A stretch of 64,000 nucleotides of DNA from Trichococcus flocculiformis (GCF_900113645.1 NZ_FOQC01000006.1:31963-95962), one strand, 5' to 3'; shown: positions 16,723-24,388, numbered from the stretch's first letter. Program-made: numbers and translations. Notes: a model not told the origin generated them from the sequence alone.

Positions 16723-16960
16723 TGCTTATTCTTTCCATTTACTCCGTCCAGATAGATTGTATTCTATAATTCTAATATGAATAGCCGGAGAGAACTTGGA
16801 TTCTCATTATTTGGAAGATATACATTTTTCTAAATCTACTTAGCTGATTTTTTGTATATTCAGAACGATTTTTTGGGATAAACCAAAGCACCAGATAAAT
16901 TTCACATGTTTTCTTGCAACTTAAATATAGTATAATAGAGTCATGTTAGGGGGGAGTTAT

Positions 16961-17160
16961 AATGCTTTATGGTAAGATATCTTCTTTAAACAAAGGAATA
17001 AAGGCTATTCCATTACACCTAAAGAAATATTAAGTAACTTTGCCATTCCCACTTTTATGATGTTTTTTGGTTTATCTTGGGAAGGAATAAATGAGATAAA
17101 CAAGAGATTTCTTTTAGTTATTGGTAGTATATGGTTCACAATATATCGTTGCACTATCTA
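16961..17160 (+). pseudogene. Decayed small membrane protein
   Basis: AGGGGGG precedes ATG 16961. The frame shifts after about 15 codons; the second frame reads I-T-P-K-E-I-L-S-N-F-A and then G-S-I-W-F-T-I-Y. It may be a former bacteriocin-immunity-like protein, but that is a guess. The bases 16720-16960 contain only AT-rich DNA with no gene. Confidence 0.4.
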
Positions 17161-17256
17161 GTGGGATTCCATAATCCTTATTGGGGAAATTAAAAAGTAC
17201 ATTTTGTTTTAAATCTTTTGAATTGTCAATATAAGAGTTAAATGTAGGAGGAAATA

Positions 17257-17439
17257 ATGAATGATAAAAAAAACTTAACATCATCTTGGGAAGAAGGCAT
17301 CCTGAAAACCATTATTTTCATTTTAATTTTTTTAAGCAGAAATTCCTTTCCGACCAATAATAATTTTTCAATAACTGTTATTGGTATTCTAATATACACG
17401 GTTTGTTGGCTACTTATATATTCAATTAAAAAAAAATAA
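17257..17439 (+). CDS. Small two-helix membrane protein
   Basis: A 60-residue protein with a good ribosome site (TAGGAGG), two hydrophobic helices (about residues 18-30 and 39-56), and a lysine tail (K-K-K). It has the look of a bacteriocin immunity or toxin-like peptide, but there is no specific match. It ends immediately before the truncated resolvase copy. Confidence 0.5.
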   Translation: MNDKKNLTSSWEEGILKTIIFILIFLSRNSFPTNNNFSITVIGILIYTVCWLLIYSIKKK

Positions 17440-17455
17440 ACTCCACAACTAATAT

Positions 17456-18010
17456 AGTACTCGCCAACAAGATCTGGAAGGACAGCTGCGTCAACTTGAG
17501 GAGGAACGCTGCGATCGGGTTTACTTCGAAAAAATTACCGGAACAAAAAGTGATCGTCCCGAATTCCAAAAACTCCTTCAGGAAATTGAAACGGGGGATA
17601 CGCTGGTTGTAACGAAGTTGGACCGCTTCGCCCGGAGCACACAAGATGCATTGAACACGATCAAGCTCTTATTTGAGAAGGGCGTGCGGATCAACGTGCT
17701 GAATTTAGGAATTATCGAAAACACGTCCACCGGAAGATTAATCTTCACGATTTTCAGCGCTTTTGCGGATTTTGAACGCGATCTGATTGTGGAACGTACG
17801 CAGGAAGGGAAAGAGCTGGCCAAACAGAAACCTGATTTCAGGGAAGGGCGACCAAAGAAATTCAATCAGCAACAAATCAATCTGGCCATGAATCTATTGA
17901 AGAATCATTCCTATAAAGAGGTAGAGAAAATGACCGGAATCAGTAAGAGCACTTTGACGCGGAATAAAAGAAAAATTATAAAAACATCAGGTAATAAGCT
18001 GAGTGATTAG
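17456..18010 (+). pseudogene. Serine recombinase, 5'-truncated copy
   Basis: It matches the resolvase at 15923-16489 from codon ~10 (T-R-Q-Q-D-L-E-G) to near the end, with many silent changes. The start and the Y-G-Y-A-R-V-S strand are gone, although the serine codon itself remains right after a stop codon. No start with a ribosome site is left; an internal ATG at 17618 would lack half the catalytic domain. Probably non-functional. Confidence 0.88.
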
Positions 18011-18058
18011 ATAATTTGCTATACTAAAAATTATCCAAGTCAAAAAGGAGTGATTTAC

Positions 18059-18511
18059 ATGGAATGGTACGAGAATCGAATTTTATCTGCAATAAATGGG
18101 ACTAATCCAATGCTGATAAAAGAATTAAAAGGTGGCTATGCTGTTTTTGGAGATGTTCAATTTTTACCTGGCTACTGTGTGCTATTACCCAAAAAGGAAG
18201 TTAACTCTTTGAATGTCTTAACATTAGAGGAACGTGAACAGTTTCTTTCCGACATGAGTGTTCTAGGAGATGCTATTATTCATAGTTGCACACCTATTAG
18301 AGTTAATTACGACATTTTAGGAAATACTGATAATTTTCTGCACGCTCATGTTTTTCCACGTTATGAATGGGAAAGTGAAGAACGAAAAAAAATGCCTGTA
18401 TGGCTATATGATAGTTCCAACTGGCACAACAAAGAAACCGCATACAGCCCTATAAAGCATGATAAAATACGTAATAGCATTCTAGAGTATTTGAACAAGA
18501 ATTATGAATAA
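18059..18511 (+). CDS. HIT-like (Ap4A hydrolase-type) protein
   Basis: A 150-residue protein of the histidine-triad superfamily. The motif region reads F-L-H-A-H-V-F-P-R-Y: the second and third histidines are kept, the first is phenylalanine. N-Y-D-I-L-G-N-T-D precedes it. Members cleave dinucleoside polyphosphates or nucleoside phosphoramidates. Start 18059 follows AAAAAGGAG. It stands alone behind the truncated resolvase and was probably carried in with it. Substrate unknown. Confidence 0.7.
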   Translation: MEWYENRILSAINGTNPMLIKELKGGYAVFGDVQFLPGYCVLLPKKEVNSLNVLTLEEREQFLSDMSVLGDAIIHSCTPIRVNYDILGNTDNFLHAHVFPRYEWESEERKKMPVWLYDSSNWHNKETAYSPIKHDKIRNSILEYLNKNYE

Positions 18512-18803
18512 GAGTTATTTAGTCGTGTAATTAAACATAAGAGACCATCTGCTGTACAGTGTTTAAGTACGGACTCATGTAGTATCCCAAATTCCGGGGA
18601 AAGTTTACCTAGTTCTGCTAAATTTAGATGTTAGCGATAATCAAGATAGTATATCTCTTATTTTATTCAATAACATTCTGACAAAAGTCCTTACGGTCTG
18701 AAAAGGAATAAATAACTGAATTAGCAAAGCTGGACATCGCTGGAAGAGCTGTAGCAACAAGATATAAAATTTTATAAATAGACAGATTTGAGGTTTAAAC
18801 ATC

Positions 18804-19043
18804 ATGAATTTTTATAAGAAATTTTATCAGAAACATCCGCATTTTAATGTCCTAATAAGTCTATCTATAGCAAGTCTAATAGGGATTGCTATAGAATATT
18901 TTATTAATAGAGATTTCATTGGCTCTGGATTCTATACAGCAGCATTTTTAACGTTGCTTGAGTTGTTAAGAGTTAGACGTGAACGGAATAAACTTAAATC
19001 AAAAGAAAAGTCTCAATACGATGTAGATGGAGAAAAAGATTAG
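18804..19043 (+). CDS. Small membrane protein of unknown function
   Basis: A 79-residue protein with a short basic N-terminus, two hydrophobic stretches (about residues 16-31 and 41-55), and a highly charged C-terminus (R-V-R-R-E-R-N-K-L-K-S-K-E-K). The upstream DNA and the first codons are a duplicate of 16610-16710, where the equivalent gene is broken. The ribosome site is weak (GAGG, 10 bases ahead). No family recognised. Confidence 0.45.
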   Translation: MNFYKKFYQKHPHFNVLISLSIASLIGIAIEYFINRDFIGSGFYTAAFLTLLELLRVRRERNKLKSKEKSQYDVDGEKD

Positions 19044-19096
19044 ATAGGTAAAGAATAAAAAGAATCAAATAGAAATTTTGGTGTACCTCTTTTATC

Positions 19097-19267
19097 CCGC
19101 ATTCCCGAATTGTGTAACGAGAATGGCTGTAAACCTTGATATCAGTGGATTTTAACCTTGTTATAAATGCTGATTATAACGAGGTGGAATTAATCTAAAA
19201 AACCTCTTAAAGCCTTGATGTTACTAAGTTTCTACAAAATCCTCGTTATAAATTTCCGGGAATGCAG
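19097..19267. mobile_element. MITE-like palindromic element, copy A
   Basis: The ends are imperfect inverted repeats (left CCCGCATTCCCGAATTG near 19097; right rc CCTGCATTCCCGGAAATT ending 19267). The centre is a palindrome, AACCTTGTTATAA...TTATAACGAGGT, at about 19154-19185. The same design with related sequence recurs at 21070-21246. No coding capacity. Confidence 0.7.
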
Positions 19268-19287
19268 GTTATAACGATTCACTTTGG

Positions 19288-19554
19288 GTTACGAATTGGA
19301 AGGACTTTTTTAATGTGTCCGTTCCCTATATCAGCGATTCCAAATATGAAGTAAGCCCAACAGGACAATTGTTGAAAGTTCAGATTACAGATGAAGTCAG
19401 AGAAGGTATACAAGAATTTAAAAAGTGATTGCCACAAATTATTGGGACACGATCTGTCACGGTGGGAGTGTGTATTCGTGAAATATTGAAAGCTGCATCA
19501 CAGAATGTCTCAAGACAAAGCCATGATGCAGATGAATTTCTCGAAAAAATGTAA
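19288..19554 (+). pseudogene. Unidentified gene remnant with internal stop
   Basis: An open frame reads W-K-D-F-F-N-V-S-V-P-Y-I-S-D, then Q-L-L-K-V-Q-I-T-D-E-V-R, a TGA near 19427, and continues in frame with L-P-Q-I-I-G-T-R-S-V-T-V-G-V-C-I-R-E-I-L. The second half suggests a ribbon-helix-helix or plasmid-maintenance protein. The 5' end runs into the MITE-like element. Function not assigned. Confidence 0.5.
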
Positions 19555-19614
19555 TTTAAATTAAGTAACAGTTTGATTTTATTCTGTCCCCTAAAATACA
19601 GATGACATTATCTA

Positions 19615-19773
19615 TCAAGTGAGAATACTCCAGAAAAATTCATAGATAATCAAGAAGATTGCTATGGCAGCTGTTACAATCAATTTCTTTTTCGAAGATA
19701 AATCTTTCTTCTTTAGATAGTTACCCAATGCAATTAAAGAGATTACAGCAGAGAAAATTAATGCTTTTACCAT
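19615..19773 (-). CDS. brcI: Brochocin-type immunity protein
   Basis: A 52-residue protein with two hydrophobic helices (about residues 3-20 and 32-50) separated by K-K-K-D-L-S-S-K-K-K. Size, topology and position directly after the second bacteriocin gene match the brochocin-C immunity gene; the match is from memory of that locus. Its ATG lies inside the end of brcB (7-base overlap), so translation is coupled. It should protect the producer from its own bacteriocin at the membrane. Confidence 0.8.
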   Translation of the reverse strand: MVKALIFSAVISLIALGNYLKKKDLSSKKKLIVTAAIAIFLIIYEFFWSILT

Positions 19774-19949
19774 TGGTCCCAAATGCTTCCAATAGCTCCT
19801 GTCAGACAACCTCCACCAGCTCCACCAAGTCCACCTAGCGCACCACCAATTATTGCTCCGCCAACGCAAGAACCACCTACACTACCCCAGTTAATTTTTC
19901 CGCCAGTTACTTTTAACATTTCTTCTTGATTCAGTATTTCTTTTTTCAT
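19767..19949 (-). CDS. brcB: Brochocin-C-like bacteriocin peptide B
   Basis: A 60-residue prepeptide. A 17-residue double-glycine leader ends V-T-G-G and a 43-residue core begins K-I-N-W-G and ends I-G-S-I-W-D-Q-W. The core has many G-x-x-x-G helix-packing motifs and two cysteines. It resembles the brochocin-C B peptide of Brochothrix campestris with only a few conservative changes (from memory). With peptide A it should form a two-peptide membrane pore. TAGGAGGG, overlapping the brcA stop codon, is the ribosome site. Confidence 0.88.
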   Translation of the reverse strand: MKKEILNQEEMLKVTGGKINWGSVGGSCVGGAIIGGALGGLGGAGGGCLTGAIGSIWDQW

Positions 19950-19961
19950 TAATAGACCCTC

Positions 19962-20195
19962 CTAATTTCCTAATAGTCCACCAATACATGCAGCAGAACC
20001 ACCAATTACCCCAAAATGGGCCCCAACGAATGCTCCTGGGATAGCACCTAATCCAGCAGCTAATCCACCACCAGCAGCACCAGCTGCTGTTCCCATACCT
20101 ATTCCTTTACCAATGTCTTTTAGACAATCTTTTGAGCTATACCTACCCATTAATTGTTTCATTTCTTGTTCGTTTAGTTTTTGAAACTTTTGCAT
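19962..20195 (-). CDS. brcA: Brochocin-C-like bacteriocin peptide A, with altered GR cleavage site
   Basis: A 77-residue prepeptide. The 18-residue leader begins M-Q-K-F-Q-K-L-N and ends Q-L-M-G-R; the 59-residue core begins Y-S-S-K-D-C-L-K-D-I and ends I-G-G-L-L-G-N. The core is close to brochocin-C peptide A as remembered and carries repeated small-residue (GxxxG) motifs and two cysteines. The normal double glycine at the processing site is G-R here (GGT AGG), which could block or slow leader removal. Start 20195 follows AAGGGAG; the ATG at 20213 lies before that site. First gene of brcA-brcB-brcI. Confidence 0.88.
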   Translation of the reverse strand: MQKFQKLNEQEMKQLMGRYSSKDCLKDIGKGIGMGTAAGAAGGGLAAGLGAIPGAFVGAHFGVIGGSAACIGGLLGN

Positions 20196-20301
20196 GATAA
20201 AACTCCCTTTCAAATAGATTTATGTTACATATACAAGATACCACCAGTTTCTTCTTCGTTTGGTTTTTTATCTCAAGACAATAAAAAAATGTCCTGAACC
20301 G

Positions 20302-20481
20302 AGAGAAGTGCCCCATTTCTAAATTGACATGATAGATTGACAGTTTGATTGTTCCTTTAATATCAGATAAAACTTTTGAAAATTCATGACAGTGCGGACA
20401 TGCTTTAAAATCGATCAATAATAAATAGGAAATTGCCATCATTTTCCAGGATGCCTCATACGTTCCTTTCAATAATCTCAA
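20302..20481 (-). pseudogene. Fragment of a bacteriocin accessory thioredoxin-like protein
   Basis: About 60 codons contain L-L-L-I-D-F-K-A-C-P-H-C-H-E-F, a thioredoxin-type C-P-H-C site, followed by a strand Y-H-V-N-L-E. This resembles the middle of bacteriocin transport accessory proteins. Both the expected N-terminus and the C-terminal cis-proline half are missing, so it is a remnant. No ribosome site is obvious. Nothing else is recognised between 20482 and 20727. Confidence 0.55.
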
Positions 20482-20727
20482 TAGGTAGATATAAGTAAGA
20501 GCTGATGGAATTAAATTTTGTGACTTCTTTTTTGGTTTTCAACGTAATTGTTTTAATGAATTTTATAGCTCATTTTGATAATACAAATTTATCTGATTCA
20601 AGATCTTTCTCTCTTTTTAACATAAAAATTTAGTTTGGCGCCTAGATCCACGGGTACGCGCAATCACGCCATCGCAAACAGTGCCTAAATTTGATCATTT
20701 TATCTCCCATCGTAATGAAATATTATA

Positions 20728-20813
20728 ACTCAACTTTCGCAGCTTGATTGGTTTGCAAGTCTGCCCAATTATATCAAGGAATACTTGCCTATTTTGAGCT
20801 GCGAAAGTTGAGT
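20728..20813. mobile_element. 86-bp MITE with IS4-relic-type ends
   Basis: ACTCAACTTTCGCAGCT (20728-20744) and AGCTGCGAAAGTTGAGT (20797-20813) are perfect 17-base inverted repeats. The outer 14 bases equal the preserved end of the IS4-type relic at 12886-12899. With no coding capacity it looks like a non-autonomous derivative mobilised by that IS family. Confidence 0.75.
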
Positions 20814-21069
20814 CTCTAAGTAATATTTTCAATACCCCTAAAAAATCACTGATTTAAAATGCTTGTACTAATAGGATAATTACCTAAAGTATTTCACAGT
20901 CGGTGAAAGAGTATTTAGTCTGGATTTCATTACAAATAGAACTTGCTAGTTATTGATCCTTATTGAGACAAGTAACATATCGCTAACAACAGGTTTTATT
21001 ATTGGAGTGTGAAAAATAAAGTAATGCCATTTCACCCAGGTAATTAGGTATTTTTAATGTCAATTATTT

Positions 21070-21246
21070 AAACCTGGATTCCCGGTAAAATTATAACGCG
21101 GAGCGTTGAAAGGTTGATAAATCAATGTTTCTTAGTTAAACCTCGTTATAAATATTTGTAGCGATTTATAACGAGGTTGGTGAAAAAAGGCCGTAGGTAC
21201 GGGCTCTTTCAGTACCACGTTATAATAATCCGGGAATGAAGGTTTA
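21070..21246. mobile_element. MITE-like palindromic element, copy B
   Basis: The terminal repeats are AAACCTGGATTCCCGG... and the complement AAACCTTCATTCCCGG..., each followed by TTATAACG. The centre is AACCTCGTTATAAAT...ATTTATAACGAGGTT at about 21139-21178. It is related to 19097-19267 in ends, centre and length. The two copies bracket the brcABI genes. Confidence 0.75.
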
Positions 21247-21364
21247 AAGCAGCGTTACTGCTATTCTTATTTCCTCCTAAAAACACAACAGTCATCCCCT
21301 GCTTTAATTTTTCGGATTTATTTTGTTAAAGATATAATTTTCCATGGTTGAGGATCTTTTCTCG

Positions 21365-21375
21365 TTTTAGTAAAC
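21365..21375 (+). promoter_or_regulatory. Candidate response-regulator site upstream of the inducer gene
   Basis: TTTTAGTAAAC lies about 48 bases before the inducer ATG. A near match, TTGTAGTAAAC, lies on the minus strand at 23909-23899 ahead of the second bacteriocin operon. A weaker match is ahead of brcA at 20262-20283 (TTGTCTTGAGATAAA...). A nearby CGTTTTA direct repeat has a 12-base period. Binding by the LytTR regulator is a hypothesis. Confidence 0.35.
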
Positions 21376-21422
21376 GTTTTATGGCATACTTTTTGTATTC
21401 AAACAGTGAAGGAGCCTAAAAG

Positions 21423-21548
21423 ATGAGAATTAGACACATCTCGGATGAACATTTAAAAAAGATAATTGCTGGAGGTGGACTATCCAGTTCAGGTAAATCT
21501 AGGTCTAGCGTTGCACAGTGTATTTTTTCTTTTTTTAAAAAATGTTAG
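21423..21548 (+). CDS. CbnS-like bacteriocin inducing peptide (pheromone precursor)
   Basis: A 41-residue prepeptide too short for usual gene calling. The 18-residue leader (M-R-I-R-H-I-S-D-E-H ... I-A-G-G) is of the double-glycine type. The 23-residue product is basic, and its end, C-I-F-S-F-F-K-K-C, is almost identical to that of carnobacteriocin inducer CbnS (C-V-F-S-F-F-K-K-C, from memory). AAGGAG lies 8 bases upstream. It is 44 bases before the histidine kinase, its presumed receptor. Secretion needs a peptidase-type ABC exporter not found in the window. Confidence 0.88.
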   Translation: MRIRHISDEHLKKIIAGGGLSSSGKSRSSVAQCIFSFFKKC

Positions 21549-21592
21549 ATCTTTTAACATCTGCTATACTTCTATTTAAGGAGGAATAACAG

Positions 21593-22924
21593 ATGTTAAA
21601 TATAGACACTAAAGCATATGTTTTGAGGATTTTTTTGGAACTCTTTTTTTTCTACCTAGCTTTTTTTAATTTCTACAAAAAAGTTAGCCTAAAAAAACAA
21701 GCTGTAATAATAACTCTTTTTGTCCCACTAACTTTTTTTGCACAGATTTTCTTAAGTAGTCTTGCAGACATCATTCCCATATTAGGGTGCTATTTTTTTC
21801 TAAAACAACCCAAGAAATCGGATTTCGTTTTATTGAGTACATCACTGTTGAGTATGATTACAACTTATCTAGTTTCTATTTTCGTTTCAGCTGTTGTACT
21901 TCCGTTTACCTCTTTCGATGAAATAAAAGGATTTCTCTATATTATTACTGAAGTTAGTCTAAAGATGGTTGCTTTATTAGTCATCATTTTTTTATACCGC
22001 CAATTTAGAATCAATCAAACCGTTGAAAAATATGGTTCATTTTTTTCAACGCTATTACTCAGTTATTTTTTTCTTGCACTATTATTATTTCTGTATGCTT
22101 CCCATTATTATCAAGCGTTTGATAAATTTATTATTGGCATAACTGTCTTTGTTACTATTCAAGTTATTTTTCTTGCGCTTATTTTTATAAAAGAGATAAC
22201 CAACCAAAAAGAGCAATACGAACAACAGTTGTCCCGGCAACAATTAACCGACTTAAAAAAATATACAGACCAATTAGAAAGAAACCAGCAAAATTTGCGT
22301 AAATTTAAACATGATTATAAGAACATTATTCTAAGTTTGAGAGAAAGGGCTATAGAAAGTCGAAACGAAGAACTAGAGCGGTGTATAGATGACTTAGATG
22401 AATATTCTGAAAATAATCTTTATTCCTCAAACTGGAATTATAACGATGTTCAAAAAATTAAAAACACCTATCTAAAGAGCCTGTTTGTCAGTAAATTATT
22501 TGTTATTCAAGAGCAAAATATAAATTGTCACTTTGAATGCAATAATAATATCGATACTATCCCCATTCATACGTTCGATCTTATTCGTATTTTAGGAATC
22601 ACTCTTGATAATGCGATTGAGGAGGCTAGTCTGGTAAATGACGGAAAAATTTCTGTACTTATTTATGAAGATGATACCCAAATAGAATTTTTAATCGAGA
22701 ATACCTGTAAGCCGAATAATACATCAGTTTCGCAATTAGTTGAGGAAGGGTTTTCTTCAAAAAAAAATCATTTGGGTTTGGGGCTTTCAAACATACAAGA
22801 AATTAAACAGAAATATTCAAATATTTATGTCCAATATAGGAAGGAAGAAGATATGTTTTCGGTGCAATTCATACTGGTATTCGAACAATCGGATTATCAC
22901 AGACTATCTGTTAAGAGTTTTTGA
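21593..22924 (+). CDS. Pheromone receptor histidine kinase (AgrC/ComD, CbnK-like)
   Basis: A 443-residue sensor kinase. Six or seven membrane helices fill residues 1-200, as in peptide-pheromone receptors of the HPK10 family. A linker coiled coil (Q-E-Q-Y-E-Q-Q-L-S-R-Q) precedes the phosphoacceptor block K-F-K-H-D-Y-K-N. The C-terminal GHKL ATPase domain has D-N-A-I-E-E-A and G-L-G-L-S-N-I. It should sense the adjacent CbnS-like peptide and phosphorylate the regulator at 24389. AAGGAGG precedes the ATG. Kinase and regulator are normally adjacent; here a bacteriocin operon lies between. Confidence 0.92.
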   Translation: MLNIDTKAYVLRIFLELFFFYLAFFNFYKKVSLKKQAVIITLFVPLTFFAQIFLSSLADIIPILGCYFFLKQPKKSDFVLLSTSLLSMITTYLVSIFVSAVVLPFTSFDEIKGFLYIITEVSLKMVALLVIIFLYRQFRINQTVEKYGSFFSTLLLSYFFLALLLFLYASHYYQAFDKFIIGITVFVTIQVIFLALIFIKEITNQKEQYEQQLSRQQLTDLKKYTDQLERNQQNLRKFKHDYKNIILSLRERAIESRNEELERCIDDLDEYSENNLYSSNWNYNDVQKIKNTYLKSLFVSKLFVIQEQNINCHFECNNNIDTIPIHTFDLIRILGITLDNAIEEASLVNDGKISVLIYEDDTQIEFLIENTCKPNNTSVSQLVEEGFSSKKNHLGLGLSNIQEIKQKYSNIYVQYRKEEDMFSVQFILVFEQSDYHRLSVKSF

Positions 22925-22986
22925 AAATAATATTTTGGAATTTAGTTGGCATAAAAACCTCCTAACACAGCTGCAGGAGGATAAAA

Positions 22987-23025
22987 AAGGCGCTATTTTG
23001 CCGGTTTTGGTAAAATAGCGCCTTA
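22987..23025. terminator. Bidirectional terminator between kinase and bacteriocin operon
   Basis: AAGGCGCTATTTT (22987-22999) pairs with AAAATAGCGCCTT (23012-23024), with A and T runs on both sides. It serves both the rightward kinase gene and the leftward operon. Confidence 0.88.
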
Positions 23026-23069
23026 TTCATTGGGCGGTTGGGTTTTATCCTAACTTCTTCAACAGAAAT

Positions 23070-23267
23070 TTATCTGTTCTTTTTTCCTGACCTCGATAGT
23101 AAGAATATGTTCAAAAATCCTATAATTATAAGAACTGACACTTTCCAAAATGTATTTTCTCCATTCCAAAACTTTGAAAAAACTGTAAAAAGAGTCATAT
23201 TCGTAAGAGAGATAAACCAGTCTTGACCACTTGCTTTCTTTACGTTATTAAGCACCCGTCCAAGCAC
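23070..23267 (-). CDS. Putative immunity protein of the second bacteriocin
   Basis: A 65-residue basic protein with two hydrophobic helices (about residues 18-34 and 41-57) and a R-S-G-K-K-N-R tail, typical of class II bacteriocin immunity proteins in size and topology. The start is not certain: GTG 23267 overlaps the upstream bacteriocin gene by 20 bases and GTG 23255 is an alternative. Assigned by position and topology only. Confidence 0.6.
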   Translation of the reverse strand: MLGRVLNNVKKASGQDWFISLTNMTLFTVFSKFWNGENTFWKVSVLIIIGFLNIFLLSRSGKKNR

Positions 23268-23466
23268 CGAAACCAGCTCCTATCAATGCGCCTCCAACAC
23301 CACAAGCAGCCATTGCGTAAGGACCTCCACCAGAACAGATTTTCACCCCTGCTGTTGCACCTGAAAGAGTAGTTCCTAAAATACCGACTGCGCTTCCTCC
23401 AAATATTTCTTGTAGTTCTTCAGAAGAGTTTAAAACTCTGATGTCTGCTTTATAGATATTTTCCAT
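23248..23466 (-). CDS. Two-peptide (class IIb) bacteriocin component
   Basis: A 72-residue prepeptide. The leader ends E-E-L-Q-E-I-F-G-G (24 residues); the 48-residue core begins S-A-V-G-I-L-G-T and ends G-A-W-T-G-A. The core has many glycine/alanine GxxxG-type motifs, two cysteines (K-I-C, A-A-C-G-V-G-G) and a hydrophobic middle, as in Abp118/lactacin F-like peptides. AAAGGAG lies upstream. It is paired with 23485-23706; I recognise no named homologue. Confidence 0.82.
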   Translation of the reverse strand: MENIYKADIRVLNSSEELQEIFGGSAVGILGTTLSGATAGVKICSGGGPYAMAACGVGGALIGAGFGAWTGA

Positions 23467-23484
23467 GATGTTTTCACTCCTTTT

Positions 23485-23706
23485 TTATTTATGGCTAGCA
23501 TCCCAACCAGCCGCGGCGCCACCGGCAACAGCACCATACAATCCTCCAACGATTCCACAAGCAGGTCCACAAATTGCTGTTTCTAGTCCTGCTCCCCCTC
23601 CTGCTCCAGTAGCCATACCGCCAACGACTTGTCCCAAATCACTCCAAGCGCCACCCCTTTTAATCTGTTTTAGTTCTGAAACGCTTAATACTTTGATTTT
23701 TGTCAT
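23485..23706 (-). CDS. Two-peptide (class IIb) bacteriocin component
   Basis: A 73-residue prepeptide with a canonical 19-residue leader (L-S-V-S-E-L-K-Q-I-K-R-G-G). The 54-residue core begins A-W-S-D-L-G-Q-V-V and contains I-C-G-P-A-C-G-I-V-G-G, the same C-G-P-A-C type motif seen in lactacin F and related peptides. A long run of small residues and the tail G-W-D-A-S-H-K follow. GAGGGG precedes the ATG. The start codon overlaps the stop of a short upstream frame (ATGA). First clear gene of a leftward operon of two bacteriocins plus immunity. Confidence 0.85.
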   Translation of the reverse strand: MTKIKVLSVSELKQIKRGGAWSDLGQVVGGMATGAGGGAGLETAICGPACGIVGGLYGAVAGGAAAGWDASHK

Positions 23707-23837
23707 CTTTGTAATCCCCTCGTTTTATATTTAGAAATTCCCCGTTGAGCTGCCCCCATCATATGCTCCGTAACACAACCGCTCATCGCTTCAATTGAAG
23801 CCACACATTTCTCATTGCTTATACCACTATAAATTTT
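23703..23837 (-). other. Short open frame coupled to the bacteriocin gene
   Basis: A 44-codon stop-to-stop frame ends in ATGA with the bacteriocin start. It includes N-E-K-C-V-A-S-I-E-A-M-S-G-C-V-T-E-H-M-M-G-A-A. Possible starts are GTG 23804 and ATG 23786, both without a good ribosome site. It could be a decayed third bacteriocin or a coupled leader peptide. Upstream, ATG 23878 opens only nine codons (M-R-I-L-E-H-Y-A-S). Confidence 0.3.
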
Positions 23838-23898
23838 TTACATTTCAACTCGCATAATGCTCTAATATTCTCATGTTATTGCTCACACCTCAAACTTG

Positions 23899-23909
23899 GT
23901 TTACTACAA
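23899..23909 (-). promoter_or_regulatory. Candidate regulator site of the second bacteriocin operon
   Basis: Minus-strand TTGTAGTAAAC, shared with the inducer promoter. A possible promoter (TTGATT, 16 bases, TGATAC) lies just upstream at about 23944-23917. The bases 23960-24370 have no recognisable gene. Confidence 0.35.
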
Positions 23910-24388
23910 GACAACTGTATCATAGATATAAAGGGCAAAATCAATAATATCTTGAGTACTAGTATTTGAAATCCTGAATTAATATTTCCGAATCGCTCAA
24001 GATGAGATTCTCTGTGTCTTGGGATGTTTTTCATTTCAGGTATAAAAATTATGTCATACTCTATTTATTCAATTTTATTTTATAAGAACAAAATAATGAT
24101 TGTAATCAATAGGCTGATCCTTACGTAACTAGAGTGAAGAATGCCCTCATCAACAATTTTGGAACCCGGCTTCTGGTATTTCTGAAGGCATATAGGTATG
24201 ATTGATAATAATCAGGTGTTTTTTTACTATGACATACTTTTAAGAAGTCTATTGCTTTATCCTGGAATAGATGTCAAATCCCCTTTCTTGCGATTAAGTT
24301 ATCAAGACCAGAAAACGGTTTTTCGCTAACTTCCTATTCGGATTAAGAGAGTCTAACATCACACTATTTTTTGAAAGTGAGGAACATA

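Noticed and set aside
23465..23734. Proline/alanine-rich plus-strand frame of 89 codons
   Set aside because: Antisense of the glycine-rich bacteriocin genes; the proline and alanine runs mirror glycine codons.
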